DNA of 64,000 nt from Gaeumannomyces sp. JS-464 (lineage: Eukaryota; Ascomycota; Sordariomycetes; Magnaporthales; Magnaporthaceae): NCBI GenBank assembly GCA_002197995.1, contig NGZR01000006.1, positions 620,001 through 684,000 on the forward strand. The letters are read 5' to 3'. This document shows, piece after piece, positions 12,121-22,882 of the stretch. Under the pieces are notes generated by a model. That model saw only the letters and a program-made list of their open reading frames with translations. It ran no database searches and was not told the origin of the DNA. Both the position numbers and the translations under genes were made by a program. Position 1 is the first letter of the stretch. Each line of letters starts with the position of its first letter.

Positions 12121-12949
12121 GGTCGTGCTAAAATTTAAACCCGAAATTTCGGCAAAAAAACTAAAACAATACTTATTATATTATAAAACCTAAAAGAATT
12201 ATTAAAAAAGTTATAATTTACCGGAATTAAAAAAGGCAAGCAAGTCCAAGTTAAGATTAACCTTAAACGATTGTTAATTAAAAGTAACGGTAAAAGCTAC
12301 GAATGGTTCGGGTTGCGAAGCAGCTTAATGAACTTCCCGGTCGGCCTTTTCCCGCTCGATACGCTTTAACTTTTCCATAGCGTTAATGCCGCGATAAATT
12401 GCACGCATTTTCTTTTTAAACCACATTTTATTTTATTTTCGCAAACGCTTAAATTTGTTATTTAAAACGCAGCGCTTTTTATAGTTTTAATTTCCGCTTT
12501 TATTTATTAGTATTAAAAACCGATAAAATAAAGCTGCTCGGGCGAAGGATTTAAAAGGTCGCAATTTATACGGTTCCAGTTAAAGCATTTTACGCACCCA
12601 GAAAAGTTTTGCGGAAAAGCTTTACACTTTTCGCGTTTTAAAATTTCGGAATAAAAAAAGCAAAAAAGCATTTCGATAGCAAAAAAAACGACTTAAGTAA
12701 GCAAGTTTTTAAGTTAAAGGGTTTTTTTTGCGAAAAGGCGTTTTTACACCCAGCCGAACATTTCGTTAGTTAAAAAAAAACGGGAAATGGTAAAAAAGGA
12801 AAGTACTTACCAATTAACAAAAGCGGGGCGGCAAAAAATGGCTAAAAGGATTTAGCTTAAAAAGGGAAACTTAATATTACGATTAGCATGCAAACTTTAG
12901 GATAATAAGGCGGGAAAGGCCCTAACCGGTGCCCCCGCCCCGCATTTAA
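12121..12949. other. unassigned degraded sequence, partly GC-richer
   Basis: Lies between the G3 chromodomain and the inverted LTR material. The part at about 12290-12420 is less AT-rich; on the minus strand it reads MRAIYRGINAMEKLKRIEREKADREV, a short basic/acidic helix I cannot assign. The stretch ending GTGCCCCCGCCCCGC (about 12930) is also GC-rich. It may be the 3' LTR or untranslated end of G3, but I see no paired LTR to prove it. Confidence 0.4.
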
Positions 12950-12969
12950 ACATACGAAGTTACGTGATA

Positions 12970-13110
12970 AGCTTATTTAAAAGGATTTTTAAATTTTTAA
13001 ATTTATAAATAAAGTTATAAATTTAAAAAGATTTTTTAAATTTATAAACGGAGTTATAAGTTTAAAAGGATTTTTAAATTTATAAGCGGAGTTATAAATT
13101 TAAAAGGTTA
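12970..13110 (+). repeat. minisatellite of about 37-bp units inside LTR-derived sequence
   Basis: Three to four imperfect tandem units containing GATTTTTAAATTTATAA(g/a)CGGAGTTATAAATTTAAAAG. Inverted, they match the two-unit repeat in the G1 LTR at about 4704-4803, so the array belongs to the gypsy LTR and differs in copy number between insertions. Confidence 0.65.
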
Positions 13111-13337
13111 TTAAAGTAAAAGCCGCGTGTATATAAAAAATGGATTTCCTACTTTTTTAAATAGCTTTAATTAAAACTTCGGCATTAATTAACTTAAGTT
13201 AGCTTTTAAGCATCCCTTAAAACAAGCAATTAAATTGTTTTTTTAAATTACGTGTTTTTTTTACAACTAAACGCAACGATATTATCTTATCCACTTTTAA
13301 AGTGCTTTACTTTAAAAGCAAACCTTTAATTGTAACA
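13111..13337 (+). repeat. Gypsy LTR/leader fragment, forward orientation
   Basis: Inverse complement of 4483-4700 beside G1 (matching blocks TTAACTTAAGTTAGC, AAAACAAGCAATTAAATTG, CTTTACTTTAAAAGCAAACC). It ends TTGTAACA at about 13337, directly abutting pogo sequence, consistent with an LTR end inserted in pogo copy R1. Confidence 0.55.
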
Positions 13338-13679
13338 TAATATAAATATCGAAAAACTGCCCCGGTAATTGGAAATCCGAATTTTAATATGTTTAAATTA
13401 CGAAATTACGTTTTTAACTATCCAAAACGTTTTAAAAATCCAAAGTTTAAAGTTATTTAAAAGCTGTTTTAAAAAAATTAAAGTTTATAACTTTACATTT
13501 AGCTTTTTTAAAACCGAATTCAAATTAAAAAAAAAAGCAAAACTAGCTTTTCGAAAACTTTTTTAAAAAGAATTTTCGGTTATAAAATTAGGAAATGCCG
13601 TTTTAAACGCCGAAAAGAATTTAATTTTAATTACGTGGTTAACGTGTAATTTTATTAAGTTTTCGATTTATTAACCGTA

Positions 13680-15515
13680 ACGTGGTTTACAAGCGAATCG
13701 CGCATTTTCCAATGCGACACGCGTTTCCCACTTCCAACCTTAATTTCTTAATAACCACAAATGAAATCGACATCGAAAAAAGCTAAAATTGTTTTCGCTA
13801 TGCAAGCAATCCAATTTAATCGGGGATTAAGTTTGCGTTCGGCGGTTAAAATTTACAATATTCCTAAATCCATATTGCGCGACCGACGCGCCGGCCGACC
13901 TGTTCGACGCGATAACATGCCCAAATTACGGAAATTAACGGAATCCGAAAAGGAGGCGCTTATTAAATACATATTTAAGCTGGATTCGCGAGCATTCCCT
14001 CCCCGGCCTTTTAGTGTTAAAAATATAGCTAACCGACTGCTCGCTAAAGACGACGCGAGCGTCGTCGGTAAAAACTAGGTCGCGACTTCGTTAAACGCCG
14101 CGCGTAAGCGGCACGCGCTAAATTCGAAAATACGATACCAAAAGGCTAAATGCGAAAATCCCAAACTTGTTTTTGCGTGTTCGACTTTATACGGAACATT
14201 AGCCAAATATAGCATTTTAAATAACGATATTTTAACTTTAACAAAACCGGCTTTTTTATAGGCATAATCGTTACCGTTATAGTTATTATAATATCGGAAA
14301 ACCGTAATAAAAACAAAACTGGTTTAGTTTAGCAACCGGGAATAGGTTATAATTATTTAAAAGGTTAATTGTTGCGGTTAAACGATTTTTTTTTTTATTA
14401 TCGTTAAAAGGCAATACTATTTAGCTAATTAGTATTTAAAAACCAACCTTTTACGCGATTAGGTTATTTTAACGAATTCCAACGGGTGGATTACGAACGA
14501 GCTCGGTTTAAAATGGATTTGGCATTTCGATAAATACATTGCAATTCGTAAAAAAAGGTCCTATCGTTTATTAGTGCTAAACGGGCATAAAAGCCACCAT
14601 TTAACGGATTTTAAACTTTATTACTAAAAATATAACATTATTACGCTTTGCATACTTTCGCATTCGTTTTATTTCTTTTAACCGCTTAACGTTAAATGTT
14701 TTAACCCGCTAAAAAAGCGTACGGTTAACAAATCGAAAATTTAATAAAGTTATACGTTAACCACGTAATTAAGGTCAAGTTCGTTTCGGCGTTTAAAACG
14801 GCATTTTTTAACTTTATAACCGAAAAAAACATTCGAAAAGGTTTCCGAAAAGTTAGCTTTGCTCCTTTTAATCCGGGTTCGGTTTTAAAAAAGCTGGATG
14901 TAAAGCTACGAACTTTAACTCCCCCGAGGGAGCCCCTAAACGACGCCGAACTTTAAACCTCCAAAACGCCGCGGATAGCTAGGAAAGCAACTTCGCAATT
15001 CGAACATATTAAAACTCGGATTTCCAATTACCGGAGCAGCTTTCCGTCACTTATGCTAGCGGCTGTAAACCAATTTGCGAAAAGGACGAGTTCGATTATG
15101 CATTAAATAGCCCTTTTTAAAGCCGAAATTGCTTCGCTACGCAAGGCGAATAAGGCATTAAGCAAACGCCGGAAGGCTAAAAAAAACACGTGTTTAATAA
15201 AAAGGGTTACATATTATCGAAAAAATACGTAATATCCTAAACCAAAAAAGCTGGATGGGTAGTTACAATAAAAAATGCGCGATTATAAAGGTTAATAAAA
15301 AAAAGCGATAACAACTCGTCGGCGATATGGCATTTGCGGTAAAACCGGACCTAATACGCGCATTTATTAGGAAAAAGTAAAAATGTCCGATGTATATAAT
15401 TCCGAGTAGTTTAAATGGATTTTTGGCGTTATTGGGTTGGTATGCGCGTCGATTAACCGGAAGTCGGTGTGGGTGCGCGATTCGCTTATGTGCGCGATTC
15501 GCTTGTAAACCACGT
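13680..15515 (+). mobile_element. pogo/Fot1-like DNA transposon P-B (1836 bp), nested in R1
   Basis: TA duplicated at 13678-13679 and 15516-15517; ends ACGTGGTTTACAAGCG and CGCTTGTAAACCACGT are perfect inverses. The right end has two 17-bp units (GCGAATCGCGCACATAA type read inward), the left end only one, so one unit has been lost on the left. The transposase frame opens at 13761 with MKSTSKKAKIVFAMQAIQ and stays open to 14078; this is the only copy with an intact N-terminus. Confidence 0.87.
13761..15390 (+). pseudogene. pogo/Fot1-family transposase remnant of P-B
   Basis: Starts MKSTSKKAKI with an ATG followed by the helix-turn-helix SLRSAVKIYNIPKSILRDR and the CENPB-like block KLRKLTESEKEALIKYIF..SRAFPPRPFSVKNIANRLLA. 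It is open for 105 codons to a TAG at 14076-14078 that replaces a conserved Trp (KNWVANF in P-I). After that, frame slips and stops interrupt the DDE region; the second catalytic block near 14570-14600 reads LLVLNGHKSHH, and the C-terminal TCGKT-like knuckle region is near 15325-15375. The intact N-terminus fixes the family start codon, about 80 bp inside the terminal repeat. Confidence 0.75.
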
Positions 15516-16579
15516 TACGCTTTTTTTAATAAATTAAAACATTTAACGTTAAACGGTTAAAAAAAGTAAAACGAATGCGAAAGTATATAAAACGTAATAA
15601 TGTTATATTTTTAATAAAAACCTTAAAATCCACCGAATAATAGCTTTTATAACGGTTTAATATTAACAAGTAATAAAACTTTATAAAACAAATTGCAATA
15701 TGTTTATCGAAATGTTAAATTTATTTTAAACCGAGCTTGTTTGTAATTTATTTGTTAAAACTCGTTAAAATAATTTAATTGCGTAAAAAGTCGGTTTTTT
15801 AAATACCAATTAACTAAATAGTTATTATTTTTAACGATAATAAAAAAATAAATCGCTTAACCGTAATAATTAACTTTTTAAATAATTTTAACCCATTTTT
15901 TATTACTAAATTAAACCAGATTTATTTTATTATAACCTTTCGATATTATAATAATTATAACAGCGGCGATTATACTTTTAAAAAAGCCGGTTTCGTTAAA
16001 ATTGTAAATATCGTTATTTTAAATGCTATATTTGCTTATAATATTTCGTATAAAGTTAAATTACGTAAAAACAAGTTGGAAATTGTCGCATTTGGTTTTT
16101 TAATAATCGTATTTTTAAATTTAACGCGTATTAAGCTTTGCGTAACGCTTAACGAAGTTCGCGATTTAGTTTTTACTAATAACGTTTGCGTCGCATTTAG
16201 TAAGCAATTAGTTAGTTATATGTTTAATATTAAAAAGCCGGGAAGGAAATACGCGGAAATCCAGCTTAAATATGTATTTAATAAACGTTTTTTTAAATTT
16301 CGTTAATTTTCGTAATTTGGGCATATTATTACGTTAAGCAGGTTAACCACGCTTTCGACGCGTTAAAATTAATTTCGCAACCGAATAAATTTTTGCAGCT
16401 TTCCGTACGTTTAGTTTTAAATTGGATTGTAAAATTTAAAAAGTAAGCATTACCCGGCTTTCGTCGTTTTTTATTAATATTGTTATAAATAAAAAAATTG
16501 CTTGCGAAAAAAAAGCATCGCGTAGTTGCGTGTTTTAACCCAGTTGTTTATATAGCCCACTTGTTTATAAACCACGTTA

Positions 16580-17451
16580 TCGAAATGCTAAATTTATTTT
16601 AAACCGAGCTGGTTCGTAATTTATTTATTAACGCTTATTACGATAACTTAATTGCGTAAAAGTCGGTTTTCGAATATTAATTAGCTAAATAGTACTGCTT
16701 TTTAACGATAATAAAAAAAGGATCGTTTAGCCGTAATAATTAATCTTTTAAATATTTATAATTTATTTCCAATTGCTAAATTAAACTAGCTTTGCTTTAT
16801 TACAACCTTTTAATATTGTAAAAATTATAACGAACGTAATTATGCTTATAAAAAAGCCAGTTTCGTTAAAATTGTAAATATCGTTATTTTAAATGCTATA
16901 TTTAGCTATAATATTCCGTATAAAGTCGATTTACGTAAAACAAGTTTAAAATTTTCGCATTTAGCTTTTTAATAATTGTACTTTCGAATTTAACGCGTGC
17001 TAAGCTCCGGGCGGCGTTTAACGAACCTCGCGACTTAGTTAGTTTTAATAATGCCCGCGTTACGTTTAGCGAGCAATTATTAGCTATATTTTTAAAACTA
17101 AAAAATCGGGAAAGGAATGCGTAAAAGTCTAGCTTAAATATAATTTAATAAGCGACTTCTTTTCAAATTCCGTTAATTTCCGTAATTTGGGTATATTATC
17201 GTATTAAACAATTCGACCGCGGCGTTAATCTTTTAATGTAAAATAAAAAAAACATTGTAAAGCTTTATTGCAACGCGTAAACTAATTTTCGAATCATTTT
17301 TAATTGCTAACAAAGCAAGGATTACTTTGGACTTTTTGGATTGCGAATTTATCGCGCAAGTGTTAAAATGTTTAGGTGGAAAATTAACGCGTCGCGTTAT
17401 AACCAAAATTAATCGACTTACTGGTTTAACCAACTCGCTAGTAAACCACGT
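16580..17451 (-). mobile_element. pogo-like transposon fragment R2 (reverse, 5' half)
   Basis: Homologous to the 5' half of the other reverse copies, starting abruptly where R1 is inserted (16578) and ending at AGTAAACCACGT, TA (17452-17453). The terminal units are of the TCGGTTAAAC/TCGATTA class, matching P-H and MITEs M1 and M3. The N-terminal transposase region, including the HTH, can be followed on the minus strand from about 17200 leftwards, broken by stops. Confidence 0.65.
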
Positions 17452-17453
17452 TA

Positions 17454-17830
17454 ACGAAATTAGTTAACTAATAATTTAAAATGAGTTTTTTATTATTTTT
17501 ATAATTATTTTTATTATATTAAATTTTATAAAAAAATTTAAAAAAAAATCTACTTTTATTTTTATTATTAACTTTTATATTTGTTTTATTAATATTGTTA
17601 TTATTGTTTTTATTAGTATTTTTTAATATTTTTATTATTATTATTTTAAAAATAAAAAAAAAAAAGGGTTTTTATGTATAAATTATACAGGAATTGTACG
17701 AAAATTATCTAAAAATGACTAAAAATTAACTAATTTAATCAGTTTAATTATTTAAAAAAAAATTTGTTAGTTAGTAGTTAGTTAAACCACTAACTAAAAC
17801 TAACTAAACTAAATTAGTTATGACTAAAAC
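17454..17830. other. AT-rich low-complexity border of island 1
   Basis: Long A/T runs and imperfect (TTA/TTTTA) repeats, then a roughly 100-bp stretch of ACTAACTAAAACTAACT-type iterations at about 17740-17840. No gene. GC content jumps at about 17845. Confidence 0.6.
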
Positions 17831-17844
17831 TAAAACCTAAAGAT

Positions 17845-18946
17845 TAAATTCCCAACCCTGGCTTTCCATGCTCTCCATTCATGGCCGTCCCCCATGGCCT
17901 CCTCGCCATGGCCTGCCTTTTATGCTGGCCAACCCGTACTTTATTTGGGGTTAGCACCGCGCCCGCCGCGTGCCAGCAGTGGTTGGGTGGTGTGGCAGAC
18001 AAAACAAACACTTGAAGAAACTTGCAGAAAAAGATACAAGTTACAAGTAGAGCCCCGAAGCCTCATTTTTAAGGAGCTGGAGCTTTTTGTCCCGCCGCCA
18101 ACTTTGGGTTTCTCCTCGCGCCAACCAGCACAAACCACTGCCGCCCAGGATTTTACACCACCCTTGCCCCCGTCCTTCATGATAACGTCGGGGACTCTGC
18201 TAGACATGTAAGGAATGCAAGGGATTTTGAACCATGGCGCAGCATATTTCAACAAGGCGAGGGTTTCGCCACAGAAAATGCTCCCTGTCCACCACCACCA
18301 CCTGCACTTTAGCGCCAACACGTCGTTGTGAGATTGCATTCGGCGAACTCAAATTAGGTCCATTGGTCGGGTGTTCGTGCCGTGTGGTCGCTTCAAGGGG
18401 GCGGCCCTTGGAGGCGACGCCGCGATGCTTTTATACCAGACGTTGGCTGGACAAGCCACTGAGGCCTAAAGGGTGCCGGGCCACACTGCGGGGCATTTCG
18501 TGGGGCGAAACTCGAAGTACCTTTTCCTCTACCATCCCAATTCGTGCGTAGCGCGCCAAGAAGATACCGAGCAGTGTGCCTTACTTTGGTCTGCAACCTC
18601 TATATTGATTTGCAGGTCGAGATGTATATTCAAGCACGACAACGATCCGTGTGCTAGGGCCATCGGTCACGGCTCGAACTTTGACCAAGTAGTTACATGA
18701 TGCTGGTTGTTGTGCAGCCGGCACGCCGATACGATATCGAACTGATAAATAGAACCGCCCCCTCTCCTCCTCAACTGTCCCGCACCACTATGTCAGATAC
18801 TCCGCGTCCCCGAGCGCCCGCATGGTCTCGGTGAGTGGGCTAACGGTAGCCTGTATCGGACCAACTGGCCCTCAAATGTTAGTTTGCGCCACGTGAGGGT
18901 CAAAACAGATGGCGTGCACAGTACCGAAGGACGGTCGATATGCGTC
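17845..18946. other. GC-rich island flank without a supportable gene
   Basis: Overlapping open frames exist on both strands (for example minus 17941-18339 and plus 18234-18551) but none shows a recognisable domain, good start context with supporting introns, or codon pattern. It contains the 3' flank of the cysteine-rich protein gene. Confidence 0.5.
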
Positions 18947-19267
18947 TTAGCCCTCGTAGTTTTCAAGCTTGGCGAGGATCTCGCTGTCCTCGAGCGGGGG
19001 CAGGCCCTGGGCGGCCCTGGCGGCCTCGAGCTCCCTTTTGGCGCAGCCGACGGGGCAACGACAGTCGGAGATCACGCCGAATGCGCGGCAGCACTGAGCG
19101 AAGGTGCTGAGCCGCTCGCTCATGGTGTTGGCGGCACAGTCGTTGCCCCTCATGATCCCGCCGGAGGTCCGGCAGCAACCCTCGGTAGCGAACTCATTTC
19201 CGCCGCACTTGCACGCCGCGGCGGCGCTGACGAAGGCGGCGAGGGTGAAGAGAACGTTGAACTTCAT
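18947..19267 (-). CDS. small secreted cysteine-rich protein (candidate effector)
   Basis: Single-exon frame of 106 codons, start ATG at 19267, stop TAA at 18947-18949. Residues 1-18 form a clear signal peptide (short basic start, LFTLAAFVSAAAA core), with cleavage expected before Cys19. The mature chain has ten cysteines, at 19, 21, 31, 32, 44, 59, 60, 69, 71 and 75, including two CC pairs and the cluster CRCPVGC; five disulfides are possible. The last 30 residues are cysteine-free and acidic. Small size, export and even cysteine number fit fungal apoplastic effectors or other secreted defence or competition proteins, but I recognise no named family and cannot state a function. A TATAAA 146 bp upstream suits the start. 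An overlapping antisense open frame is best taken as its shadow. It sits about 1.1 kb from the AT-rich repeat block. Confidence 0.75.
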   Translation of the reverse strand: MKFNVLFTLAAFVSAAAACKCGGNEFATEGCCRTSGGIMRGNDCAANTMSERLSTFAQCCRAFGVISDCRCPVGCAKRELEAARAAQGLPPLEDSEILAKLENYEG

Positions 19268-19412
19268 GATTCCGGTTGAGAGGAGTTGCTGAAGTTGAAG
19301 GGCTGTTTTGAAGGGGTTGAGTGGGCTGTTCCAGGCTTGGGTAGAGGAGAGAGCTGAAAGCCGGATGAAGACGGAGTTCTTCTTTGCGTCTTTGTCGGGG
19401 GTCGCCCTCGGC

Positions 19413-19418
19413 TTTATA
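19413..19418 (-). promoter_or_regulatory. TATA box of the cysteine-rich secreted protein gene
   Basis: TATAAA on the minus strand in the context AAGTATAAAGCCG, 146 bp before the ATG at 19267, giving a predicted 5' leader of roughly 110 bp. No other TATA-like element occurs in the interval. Confidence 0.5.
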
Positions 19419-19424
19419 CTTTTT

Positions 19425-20814
19425 CCTCCCCTTAGACAACTGGTTAACGCTCTGTGTGCCCTTTCACCTGGTCCAAGTCTGGGAGCACCTTATCCCCTCG
19501 CCTTCCTCGGCATTCCCAACCATGCCAGACATCTCTTCTTGCGCGAAGTGAGTTGGACCAGGCGGTTAGGCGCCGGCCTTGTGCCAGCATGATGCAATGC
19601 CACGCCTGCACGGATGCGGCGTATCGCAAGTGGATGGCAGCCCAGCCTTCCCTCCCTCAAGTTCCTCGAGTGAGCGTCTCCAAACATCCGAGCCAGTGCG
19701 TTTTCCAAGCTAAAGACCGGTCTGGCTTTGTGGAGTTATCAAGACTGACGCATATAAGCTGGGTGACACCTTCCGAACTCGTCCAAACTTGGCAACACGT
19801 CAGAAGTGTGGGGATGACGTGCATTGGATAAAGCCATCGCTGACGTTCCTGTTGGTTGAGCAGCTTTATCCGTACCTATCAGAAGGGAGAACGGGAACTA
19901 TTTGAATAAGTGGATTGAAGAGCTTTGAGGATCTCTTCTTAATCTTCTAACAGTCGGTAGAGTTTTTTAACAGTACTGACCCTGGGTAGTTGGGTCGTTC
20001 CCACCGTCCAAGATGGAAAGTATAATGGCAACGTTCTTATAGTAGGTACTTTGATCCTTGCAATGCATGACATGATGAAATATCCTACCTTCTCATCCAA
20101 CGACATTCCTTGTACAAAACGGTTTTTAAAAAAAAACCTTTTATTCGGACTGATTGTTCCATTCTATGCAGCTCCCAACGGGTGGACAGACAACGAAATT
20201 GCGGTTAAATGGCTAAAAGCAACGTACCATGGTAGGTCGTAAGATGAATTCCGGGCCAAATTTCTGCATGATCCCGTAGCCTTTCCGGCGGACCCAACGC
20301 TTGCCGCCAGTCGGGTCTCGGCGGTAAACCCAAATGGGGCGCAACCGAGCTCCGCGGAAGCTCTCCGCTTCGTAAGGACGTAAGGACCCGACGTAAGCGA
20401 GCCCACCTATCCACTCAACTCAACCAACCGACCATGGGTCTGCCGCCAATAATACCTTCTCGGGGAAATAAACATAAGGCTTGGTCTGCCGTGTCCCGGG
20501 GGTTTCGGCCGACCGTCTTGTCCACTTTTCTGCCGAGCATCGAGCAGGCAACAGAATGAACCGGGAGCGCGCCCACATCCTACTCTCTACTCCCTCCCAC
20601 AACAATATCGCCACCACCTGAAATCCTGCACCACGCTTCTGACCCTGTTTCCCCTCTCGGGCATTACAATTCTACCACGCTTGGCTTGCTTCCCAACATC
20701 CTCAGGCCACACATATGAGCCGCCTACGTATCTACCACCGGGCCTGATTAGGTACCTGTCTTGGGGGCTAAGCTTGACCGGCTTCCTGGTTTGGGCCTTC
20801 CCATCTTCCTAGCT
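19425..20814. other. intergenic region between divergent genes, nothing supportable
   Basis: Contains the shared upstream region of the cysteine-rich gene (minus) and the GT90 gene (plus). Several short open frames overlap on both strands without domain or splice support. The middle (about 19900-20150) is more AT-rich. Confidence 0.5.
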
Positions 20815-22430
20815 ATGCCGCCCCATCCTCCGGCTCCTGAGCGCGAGGAGACTTCCCATTGTAGCCGTGGTCGTAGCCTTGATAGCCTACAACCATTTCT
20901 CCGATGGCGCCCTGACAGACACCCTCTTTCGGTCCCCGGCGATCCCGGAGGATCCCCCAGGGGCGTGGGACGACCACCCCGTCGTGCTGCTGCACCAAAA
21001 GGCACGGGCAGAGTTCCATGCCTTCCTCGCCCGACAGTCGAAAACCCCCGATGATGCTGAAAGTGAATACAGACGGCGCTATCGCAGGGAGCCGCCTCCC
21101 GGCTTCCGCCAGTGGGTCGATTATGCCCTCGCCAACGAGTCGCCAGTCATTGACGATTTCGACATTATCGCTGAAAGTGTCCACCCCTTTTTAAAATACG
21201 GTGCGGAACAAATCGACCAAAACGTCCGCCGCGCCATGCAGCAAAGCACGACAGGCCACAGCTCGATATGCGAGTTCTCCGGCGGGAGGTTCGGGCGCGG
21301 ATGTCGAAATTGGGGGGAACCCCTAACCAGGCTGCTGGGCGACGCGCGCAGGCTCATGCCGGACCTCGAGCTGTACATCAACTTTCTCGACGAGCCGTCG
21401 GTACTGTTAGGCACAACAGGCGCGGGGCAGCAGCACGACGGTGGCGCAGAGTCCCGGGCACAGCGCATGTGGACGGATCTTTCCCACCAGTCGATAGCCA
21501 CGGCCGTGGCCGAAGCCTGCCGGGCACGAGGGGAGGTTCCGAAGGCGACAGCCGCGCTGGACGATCAGCTCGGCTCCAACGGCCCTCTAGGAAGTCGATT
21601 CGTCTCCGACGCGAAGGCACAAAAAGATCTCTGCCAAAATCCCCAATACGCTTCCCAGCACGGCTTCGTTATGTCCCCGCCGACCTTTCGCAGGCTTTCG
21701 GCCGAGGTCCCGATGCTTTCCCGTGCTGCCCCTTACCCCTTTTCCGACGTCCTCTTCCCCGCCACTCACTACTCTCTCAAATCAAGCCTGTACAGCTCCT
21801 GGTCCGACCGATCCTGGGGCGCAAAGAAGAACGCTGTGTATTGGACCGGGTCGTCGACGGGAGGGCAGTGGTCCCCAGACACGTGGCGCAAGGGCCACCG
21901 GCAGCGGCTCGTCGCCCTCGCCACCGGCAAGACCGACACCGCTGCCGCCGTCGACCAGTCGCGCTCGACGTCGCCTTCACCCGTATCGTGGGCTGCGCCC
22001 GGCCTCGGTCTGCGACGACATGTCTCGCTTCTTCTCCTCGGGCTCCAACACCGCCTTTGACCCGGAATCCCGCCCGCTGCGCTACCGGTTCGCCCTCGAC
22101 GTGGACGGCAACAGCTTCAGCGGGCGCTTTTACCGGCTCCTGGCGTCCCGCAGCGTCCCACTCAAAATAACAATATTCCGCGAGTGGCACGACGAACGCC
22201 TCCGGCCCTGGGTACACTATGTGCCCGTCAGCGTCGGCATGGAGGAGCTGCCGGAGCTGGTGCGGGTTTTGACCTCGACGGCGACGGGCCAGAGAATCTC
22301 CAAAAGCATAGCTGAAGCGGGGAGGGAGTGGTACCAGCGGGCGATGGCGCCTAAACATCAGGGCATCTACATGTATAGGCTCATGCTGGAGATGGCCAGG
22401 CTACAGGATAGGTCGCGGGAGGCTGGGTAA
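20815..22430 (+). pseudogene. GT90 / CAP10-like glycosyltransferase with three frame breaks
   Basis: GT90 (CAP10) enzymes are Golgi type II membrane glycosyltransferases, in fungi mostly xylosyl-transfer to glycans. Seen: an N-terminal anchor (RRLPIVAVVVALIAY, from about 20846), then AWDDHPVVLLHQKARAEFHA, RRRYRREPPPGFRQWVDYA and SPVIDDFDII (20970-21170), NFLDEPSVL, HGFVMSPP, FSDVLFPATHYSLKS, and the signature YWTGSSTGGQWSPDTW-R-GHRQR (21840-21905), DVAFTRIVGC (about 21970), FALDVDGNSFSGRFYRLLAS (about 22090-22147) and WVHYVPVSVGMEELPEL, ending at TAA 22428-22430. The frame changes three times: a C-run at 20818-20824 (the ATG at 20815 is in another frame than the anchor), and near 21960 and 22000, where about 15-25 residues are also missing. 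No GT..AG pair explains the last two. Coding quality is otherwise high, so decay is recent or the assembly is wrong. Confidence 0.8.
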
Positions 22431-22880
22431 GAACTTATAAACTCTAGGCTCGCAAACTCAACCAATCAAACTCGTTCCTTATTTTCTCCGCCGTCTGTTT
22501 CGAGTTCAGTCTCGTCGTTTTGCAATAAAGCTGGATCGGATTTGTGGCTGGCCAGGTCGCTGAGGGGTGTTATGTAACGACGTGCTCAATGGCACGAGGC
22601 CGGGGCGCGCACGCACCCCACTAGCAGCGGATAAGGGTGGAAAATCTCTGAGTGAGACTGGCCTGCACGCAGCAGCGTATGCATGAATGCGAAAAAGGCT
22701 GTATCTTCACCTATTGCCCGAGGTTACAGCTACCAACATCCCCAGTGGTCACCCAACTAAGTACTAGTTCGGCCCTCACTGGAGTTCTCAATGTTATACC
22801 ACTATCGTGCTATTCTTGTGTGGTCTGGCTGCTAGATAAAAGGCGTGTTCGATACTATTATGGTTTTTTGGCTTTTTTTA
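22431..22880. other. 3' flank of the GT90 gene, no gene seen
   Basis: Contains an AATAAA-like CAATAAAGC at about 22522-22530 that could serve as its polyadenylation region. GC content falls at about 22850, where the pogo element begins. Confidence 0.45.
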
Positions 22881-22882
22881 TA

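Larger units (their letters stand above)
13338..16577 (-). mobile_element. pogo-like transposon copy R1 (reverse, 3' end lost), split by nested copy P-B
   Basis: Segments 13338-13677 and 15518-16577 are the two halves of one reverse-oriented pogo element: the left half matches the transposase C-terminal coding region (inverse of PLKKAYG..FFSAF..), and across the nested P-B the sequence resumes in register (ACCGTA / ACGCTTTTTT). The right (5') end is TATAAACCACGT followed by TA (16578-16579). Its 3' end is missing, replaced by gypsy LTR sequence at 13337. Minus-strand coding shows YNF-like and KCAEIQLKYVF/NKRF blocks, degraded by stops. Confidence 0.7.

Noticed and set aside
12970..13110. CRISPR-like array
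   Set aside because: Repeats are directly tandem without unique spacers, and match an LTR minisatellite; the organism is a fungus.
17941..18339. 132-codon minus-strand open frame in GC-rich DNA
   Set aside because: No domain, no signal peptide, poor start context, and competing frames on the other strand.
18790..18882. ATG at 18790 followed by a GTGAGT donor at 18831 and TTAG at 18882, opening a plus-strand gene antisense to the cysteine-rich protein
   Set aside because: The downstream frame is the exact antisense of the signal-peptide gene, and the putative branch site lies next to the donor; more likely a chance arrangement.
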